A stretch of 64,000 nt of DNA from Heligmosomoides polygyrus polygyrus (Eukaryota > Nematoda > Chromadorea > Rhabditida > Heligmosomidae), in the NCBI GenBank assembly GCA_947396885.1, contig OX377204.1, positions 38,649,975 through 38,713,974 of the forward strand, written 5' to 3'. Position 1 is the stretch's first letter. Each line of letters opens with the position of its first letter. Shown piece after piece: positions 48,480 through 64,000 of this stretch. Below the pieces are notes generated by a model. That model was not told the origin of the DNA. It saw only the letters and a program-made list of their open reading frames with translations, and made no database searches. A program made the position numbers and the translations under genes.

Positions 48480-50330
48480 TATAACCAGCCGAAATCGGCC
48501 CGCGCGGTTGTCAATGGATTAAACAGTCCATCAGAACTAGCCTCAGCTCGGCCATGAATGATTTTATAGATAAGGAGCAGGTCGTCCCGCATTGTTCTCC
48601 ATTTAAGGGATTGAAGGCCTAATTGTTCATTTCTTAACGTGCTCCTAGGAATGCTTTCATAGATGAAGTCAAGGGAGGGCAAGAACAGCTTCTAGTGAAG
48701 CTGTTTTGTACTCTCTCTAGCCTTAAGATCAACTTCTTCTTGTATGGACTGTAAACAATTGTTCCATATTCTAGAAGTCACCTCTCGAAGACCTTGTAGG
48801 CCTTAACAAGCAGTTTGAGGTATTTTGTGCTCAAGATTTTGAACAGGAGGAACAGCCTTGGATCCTCACTATTACAGTGATCCCCAAATGAAAGGGTGGA
48901 GTCGACTATAAAACCGAGGTCTTTAACTTTAGTAACCGCTTGTAAGGGCACCCCTTCAATGGAGTAGACATGCTTAGGATTGCTCCGTCCTAATTACAGC
49001 CCCTTAGGCCCCGTTTATACTTCGTCGCGGCGCGACGCAGTGGCCACGCAATGAGGCCGAATTGATCGATCGCGTCGCACAATCAGTGTGGCCACTATAG
49101 GCCCACGCACACTTCTGCGACACCGCGGCGCGGCAAGTGGGGCGACAGCTACCTCCGCGAAATCCGGCGGTCGCGGCGCGGACGGGTTAGAGCACCGTTT
49201 TAGGCAACGGGACCGACGTCCCCGTGGATGCCGCGCCCCGAGGAATGGTTTGAACCATTTCAGCCTGCGCCACTCAGCGCGGCGTCGCCTGCGATAGCCG
49301 CCGCGACAGTCGCAAGAGTGTGCATGCCCCCTCCCTGCGGCACGTGTCGCAGTGTCGCGCCGCTGCCGTCCCGGCCCTATGCTTCATCATGGCCGCGCCG
49401 CGCTGTCGCAGAAGTGTGCATGTGCCTTTATACGTGGCGTCGCGTCGCGCCGCGAATAAGTATAAACGGGGCCTTAGACTTGGAAACCGAAATAGGTCCC
49501 AATCTTTAAACAAATTGACCAAGAGATCAATTGCTGATTGCAAGTTTCTTGGCGAGTTAGCCTCCAGGCCCGAATAAATTTTAACATCCGCAAAAACTTT
49601 ACAACCAACAGAGCATTGAGCTAGCAGTGACCTGATTTCATAAGAGAAGATATTGAGTAACACCGGCGAAAGCACGCATCTCTGTGGCACCCCACTGAGC
49701 GCCACTCGCGAACTTGAAATGTGCGGCCACACAGGAAAGCTTCTATCCAACTGACAATTCTAGGGTGCATTCCCACGTGCGACAGTTTCAGTAACAGCTC
49801 GTTATGACACACTCTATCAAAAGCTTTCTCGAAGTCAAAGTTAACGTCATCAACATTAGTATTCGAGTCCAAAAAGGCTGTCCAGTCATTAAGTGTTTCA
49901 ACCGTCTGAGTCACAGTACTTCTACTACTGCGGAAGCTGTGTTGATGGGATGAAAGAACGCTGTTTTCATCCAAATGTCTGACAACTACTTTTTTGATTA
50001 TCTTCTCAAATAACCTGCAGAAAATGGATGTGATACTGAGTAGCCTATAATTTGATGGGCCAGAGAAAGGAGGCCTCATTTGGATGGGAGTAACGTAATC
50101 GTGTTTCCATTTAGAAGGTACCTCGGTCCGATGGAACATGAGATACCATGGTCACGATCCAAGAGGGGCACTAAGCCTAACATTCTGAATCAATTCCAAA
50201 CTATTGCAGAAAACGAGGTCTAGAGCATGGTTAGCCCTGATGTTGAAATCTACCATCCGCTTGTACTTGTGTGATATTGTCATACTGCGAAATGCATCAA
50301 GTCCAGACGGCAACCCATTTCCATGAATAT
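48480..50330 (-). mobile_element. CR1-like LINE, interrupted by a MITE
   Basis: Reverse transcriptase motifs run in order on the minus strand: VPSKWKHDYVTPIQMRPPFS, NYRLLSITSIFCRLFEKIIK, SSHQHSFRSSRSTVTQ, VNFDFEKAFDRVCHNELL, an SGVPQRCVLSPVLLNI box, and VFADVKIYSGL (YADD box changed to FADV). After the MITE insertion it resumes with TKVKDLGFIVDSTLSFGD and ends LQSLKWRTMRDDLLLIYKII. Stops and shifts make it inactive. It is the most complete copy of the LINE family in the window. Confidence 0.85.
49007..49473. mobile_element. Harbinger-like MITE, 467 bp, nested in the LINE
   Basis: Perfect 16-bp inverted ends GGCCCCGTTTATACTT are flanked by TTA (49004-49006 and 49474-49476). The interior is GC-rich with CGTCGCGGCGCGAC-type inverted arms. 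It interrupts the LINE reverse transcriptase reading frame, so it inserted later. Confidence 0.92.
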
Positions 50331-50544
50331 TCCGTTGAATGTTGGGATAGTTAAAGTCACAGAGTAGGAGACAGGGATAAAGGCAGGAGGTGAGATCGCT
50401 TATGCATTAACAAAGCTGTTTATTTTCCTTAGCCATACATTTCGAACAGCGATAAACCGCTATGACTCTGACAATCATCTCATTGAAATATAGATTGTAC
50501 GAGATGACCTGACACGTAAATCGATGCTTTTCACTTCACTAAAA

Positions 50545-51060
50545 CATATACAGGGTGGCCTTCAGACGATGCAGAAAGGCATCAAGCGCGGCACGTACGT
50601 ATTTCATTGGTATTTTTTCCCATGCCTTCAGAGGGCTTTCTTTTAGGGAGTCAAATGAATGTTTTTTTTTAGAGCAGACCCCGGTCGTCAAGTAGAACTA
50701 AACTAGACCACGCGGTTAAGGTTGGGTCCACGGCGGTCATTCTGGTAAAGTCAGGAAGCTTGTGGCGACACCACTCCTGCACTATTTTCGGTTTATAACC
50801 AGTTGCCGAATCCTGATGGAAGGGCTTGAACTTCAGTTGATCAAAATCTTCCAAAACACTTTCCAAACAGATTTTGAAGTCCATTTTCTCTCTCCGGTTT
50901 TGACGAAGAACCGGCGACCTTCCCGAGTAGGTGACGGCGGCCCAAGTCATGACTGACTAGCGGTTCAGCGTTGCTTCGACAGTAACATTTTTTTGGTCTG
51001 CGAAAATGACATTGTCGTGGCGTGCTCATCTCATCTCATCTGAGACGCTGAACGAGAGCT
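50545..51060 (-). pseudogene. mariner transposase pseudogene 2
   Basis: The minus strand reads MTWAAVTYSGRSPVL, KPFHQDSATGYKPKIVQEW (second catalytic Asp) and CRHKLPDFTRM. The third-Asp region is degraded (DPTLTAW), and the far end is KAWEKIPMKYVRAALDAFL. It ends at ACAGGGTGGCC (about 50550), a mariner-like terminus. It differs in sequence from the copy at 44 kb, so it is a separate subfamily. Confidence 0.8.
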
Positions 51061-52091
51061 TTCCATTTTGTTTGGCGATTCACCATCATGTAAGGGGTGA
51101 GAGGGGCCGGGGGACCAGTAAGGTGGAGATAGTAAAAAGTAAAGTGGGAGACATCTCCGTGCATCAGGATTCGGAAAGCGTGTCGCAGATGTCAATTAGA
51201 AGAAGATCAGGCAACAATCTATCTTTATTCTCACATATAATCACCGATCGGGATGGGAGCTACGTGATTGTGATCGCCATCGGTAGGGATTCACCGCAGG
51301 GAGGACAACTGTCAATATCGTTCGACCGATTACTAATTTCCTGACCGGTCGTTTCGGTTTTCTCAAAAGTTTAACCGACGGGGTGGAGACACTCAGGCAG
51401 ACGGAAGTATTTCGCCGAACGTGGAAACTTTCTATGCGTTGTTGATTTTAGCTTGAAGGTGACGTTCCATTGTTTGTCTGACTGCCGATGACGGTTAGGC
51501 AATCCGTCACTGCTGCAGCGGCCCGTGGTGTGACGAGCGTCGATCACACGCACAGCACCTACTATCGAGAATGTCGACTCTTGCCTAAGGATGACCGCAT
51601 GAGGATGAGGAGTCAATTCGGCGCTAGAGTGAAGTGGAAAACCGTGCTGTGCGGCAGGAGAGTTGCCGATCAACATAAGGAACGAAGGCACTAATTAGCA
51701 CAAACAAGGATGTGACTGAACCATCTGAAGATGATGCCGATATTTAACGTAGAGGTGGGGGGGGGGGGGGGGGAGGGGAAGGGTCTCAATGACATCATAC
51801 CGCAATACTATTCACAAGCTACTCATCTGATCCTAAGGAGAGGTAGATCAAGATTGGAACATACTAAAGGTTTCAGATATTCCCTATAGGCTTAGGAGGG
51901 AGGGAAGAAAGCTACACTAGCAGAGGAGACACCTTGAAGTGAGTGACCTTAGCTTAGCTTAATGCAACACGGCGCAAATCGAGCGAGTGCGGGACACGCC
52001 GACAGGCGTGACGGAGAACTTGCAAATAAATAAATCACTCGTGTCGCGTTGGCAGGGCTTTGAAAAACCTCAAATAGTATTCAAACCATAC
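51061..52091. other. region around the 3' end of the gck-2-like gene
   Basis: The last coding exon after 52092 should lie here on the minus strand, but no segment matches the expected C-terminus convincingly. A 17-base poly(G) run lies at 51757-51773. Confidence 0.4.
51757..51773. repeat. poly(G) tract, 17 nt
   Basis: The longest G run in the window, followed by AGGGGAAGGG. Confidence 0.95.
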
Positions 52092-61718
<9,627 letters not shown>

Positions 61719-61914
61719 CTGAAGCCGCAAATCATCCTGAACTTTCTGTTGTTAAGAAAAGCGACTCGCTCTATAACACGAGTGACCGGCAGCAATGTTC
61801 TGCTGCTCTTGCAGATTGAGTGGCAGTTTAAGAATTTATGCACAAGGATAAAGATATATCTCAGTCGGTTTTCCTTCGGTTTCGAAAACACCACGCATTC
61901 TAATTACTTGTATA

Positions 61915-62150
61915 TATCGTGGAGTCAATTTGAGTGCGCATTCGACTTATACAATGAGTTGCAATGGTCAGGTGATAGATATATCAGTGTTTTTTCCTCC
62001 CACATCAGTTTGGTACCAATTCACAGACACGGGATAGATGAAAGGCTTCGTTGGCCTGGGCGAGACCTGAACCTTGGGTCAATTCAATGTACAAGTTAGC
62101 GTTGGTGTCCCCTCACTACTACTGCACTACACACCCCTATGACACCTCAC
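61915..62150 (-). mobile_element. tRNA-derived SINE, copy 2
   Basis: Shares its body with 12440-12680 (TGGTACCAATTCAC, GCAATGGTCAG, ATGAAAGGCTTCGTTGG). The minus-strand B box is GGTTCAGGTC, and the A box is decayed (TGTAGTGCAGTAG). Confidence 0.65.
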
Positions 62151-62933
62151 GCTCCAGAAACTGCTTCCTTTATAGAACGATGTTCCTGTTCCATGAACTT
62201 TTCTGATAACCATGTACAGCTGCTAGCAGTGAGACTGCTCCTATTGTAGGGAACCGCATGAAAGAAATATGCTTAAATATGCGCGACTGAAATATGGAAG
62301 CAGAAGAGCATGAAGCCGACTACCATACCACATAAACTATTCGTAACCATAAAACATGGCAAGATCATAGTAATCATATGTAATGCTGCCATGCCAAATC
62401 AACTAATCAAAGCCGAAAGTATTGTGTTAGCTTGCAACTATTGGCGCCTTGTAACAGGTGGCTTCAGTTTTCCAGAGATTGTATGGAGCGATAGCGATAT
62501 GTATGGAGCCTACTGTTGAACAGCATGTGACTAATCTACTGCATGCGACTTTTTGAACATGTGCCAGTCTCGCACATTTGTAGAGATTCTTCCCATTAGA
62601 ACACTGAGCTGGAGGTCACTGAACTCGGTCCGGAGATTCTGAATGAGACCTATATGGTCTTGTAGGGCATCGGACGAGGATCACAGAACTATGTTTCGTT
62701 TTTGCTAAATGCCACTGGGTGGGCCAAAAATGGCAAAAAACTGAATCACTTCTGGGCGGGCTGATAAGGCAAAAGTTACACCTGGAATGGCCCTGACGGG
62801 CTCAGAACTTGACCTACAAAAGGTTAGGAGCTCAAATTAAAGTTAGATTATAATAAAATGATAATTAACGACGTTTACTAGACGAAGATGCAGTGTGCAT
62901 TCAAGTGATTCATTCGCATCAAAGGTGGCAGTG

Positions 62934-63010
62934 ACTGGATGGCCGAGTGGACAGCGAGTCGGATTTGTGGGTGGGGGTCGAAGGTTCGACTCCGGGGGTG
63001 TCCGTGCGGC
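62934..63010 (+). repeat. Ser/Leu-tRNA-like sequence
   Basis: A perfect A box (TGGCCGAGTGG) and a perfect B box (GGTTCGACTCC) are about 50 bases apart, as in Ser/Leu tRNAs. I could not pair a 7-bp acceptor stem, so this is probably a pseudogene or SINE head rather than a working tRNA. Confidence 0.5.
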
Positions 63011-63589
63011 TTGCTCTGTGGAGTGCTCCCATTTTTGCATCTGAAGAATACATTTTGGCCACGGTAAGGTACCTTCTTCGCTTCCTAACCCGCTTTCAAC
63101 CTGTTGTCAGATGTAAAGAAGCTAGTTTTGTCGTGTAGGGTGATGTCGAGCATCCATTAAACCATGCTTGTCGCGCTGAGAAAGCTCTCGTTAGATGCTA
63201 CCCCCATATGACCTCTTTGGAATGTTTTATTAGTTTTGGAAGTGTTGCTCGCTGTCACCATATTTGTGAACACGATCGACAAGTATTGAGTTGACCCATC
63301 ATCAAGACACGTTCATCGTTCTTCGGATTTCTTTACAGACTGCTTTTTATTCTACGCAGCTTTCACTATTTCAGCTCACTGTTACCAAGTATAGCATACT
63401 TTATCCACCTCATGATATTTATTTAGCTGTGTATTTTTTCCTGACTATTCTCCTATACACTTACAGTAGACGGGTCGGGCATTGCAGCTATGACCACTTG
63501 CACTCTCCCTCAACTCTGGAGATCGAAAAAGTTTTCTCCGTCCCAAATAGGATATCTGGGATGCAGATCACCAATCTGACAACTATTTC

Positions 63590-64000
63590 CGTTGAAACGA
63601 TGGGTGACAGAAGGTTACGGTGGGTATGTGTAAGTAACGGGTTATATGCGGAATAACCGGCACTGCTGCCTTTCACGACTCCAAAGGTCGAGGAGAGGTC
63701 GAGGGAAAAAATTTCGCCAAAATATCGCCTAGGGGGTTGCTTGGGGTTCTGACCACAGATATGATACCTGTTTTTAAGATTTCGATATATTACGACAGGT
63801 TACGGTAAATATGGGTGCGTAAAGCTATCTATGTTAGCAGGATTGCTTCCTTCACCAATGTGGTCAAACTTGTTTTCCAACCTTCGCCTTCAACCTTCGA
63901 TGGAAAGTAGTGCAAAAAAGTGATAATTTAGAAAAAGAGTGACAGATTTGTGGTCAGCAGCTTAAATAATTCCCATAGGCGAAGTCTGGGGGAAATCGGT
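63590..64000. repeat. foldback element of the 19306 family, cut by the window end
   Basis: It contains CTTTCACGACTCCAAAGGTC, GGTCGAGGGAAAAAATTTCG, CGCCTAGGGGGTTGCTTGGG and GACAGGTTACGGTAAATATG. An inverted GGCGAAGTCTGGGG lies at the window edge. The right arm continues beyond the sequence. Confidence 0.65.

Larger units (their letters stand above)
62151..64000. other. right-hand flank, no exon recognised
   Basis: No kinase-domain exon of gck-2 is visible on the minus strand. The stretch contains a tRNA-like sequence (62934-63010) and the start of a foldback repeat (63590 onward). The rest is unassigned. Confidence 0.4.

Noticed and set aside
51371..51691. 106-codon minus frame as the last gck-2 exon
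   Set aside because: A possible in-phase acceptor exists, but the peptide does not match the expected CNH C-terminus.
62934..63010. Functional tRNA-Ser/Leu gene
   Set aside because: The internal promoter boxes are good, but I could not pair an acceptor stem. tRNAscan-type folding would settle it.

Overview
This is a gene-sparse, repeat-rich stretch of a nematode genome. The introns are AT-rich with TTTCAG-type 3' splice sites, and the two best conserved genes match Caenorhabditis proteins through much of their length. Fragments of Tc1/mariner, CR1-like LINE, Harbinger-like and foldback elements fill most of the non-coding sequence. A clade V (strongylid, possibly hookworm-like) nematode fits best; that placement is inference. 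There is one 200-base assembly gap (23772-23971).

Layout. At 0.8-1.4 kb on the + strand lie possible terminal exons of an unrecognised gene with one in-frame TGA. From about 20.7 kb down to 5.7 kb on the - strand lies an ortholog of egl-10, an R7-family RGS protein. Its DEP, DHEX, GGL and RGS parts are assembled here from twelve exons whose junction phases all agree. A 9.2-kb intron separates the DEP and GGL parts and is packed with mobile elements, including an antisense LTR-retrotransposon remnant, a SINE, a Harbinger-like MITE and a 1-kb palindrome. From 23 to 30 kb there is intergenic repeat DNA, including an 835-bp foldback element with an exact 8-bp target duplication. From 30.9 to 40.0 kb on the + strand lies a PPP1R37-like leucine-rich-repeat protein with an RVxF-type motif (KVHF). 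Its probable last exon starts only a few bases after the TAAA tail of an inserted LINE. From 40 to 52 kb there is another repeat field: a 1.25-kb foldback, two dead mariners, and a LINE with a Harbinger-like MITE nested in it. From 52.1 kb to beyond the right part of the window on the - strand lie the linker and citron-homology (CNH) exons of a MAP4K3/5-type kinase (C. elegans gck-2). Its kinase domain is not in the window. A 5.5-kb intron of that gene holds Tc1-like elements and a long (CT)n tract.

The two clear - strand genes are signalling proteins: EGL-10 should accelerate GTP hydrolysis by Go-alpha with a Gbeta5 partner, and GCK-2 is a MAP4K. Nothing shows that the three genes work together. 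No operon-like spacing, CRISPR array or bacterial-type system is present, and I found no convincing new molecular system. The most notable observations concern mobile-element architecture inside and beside genes.
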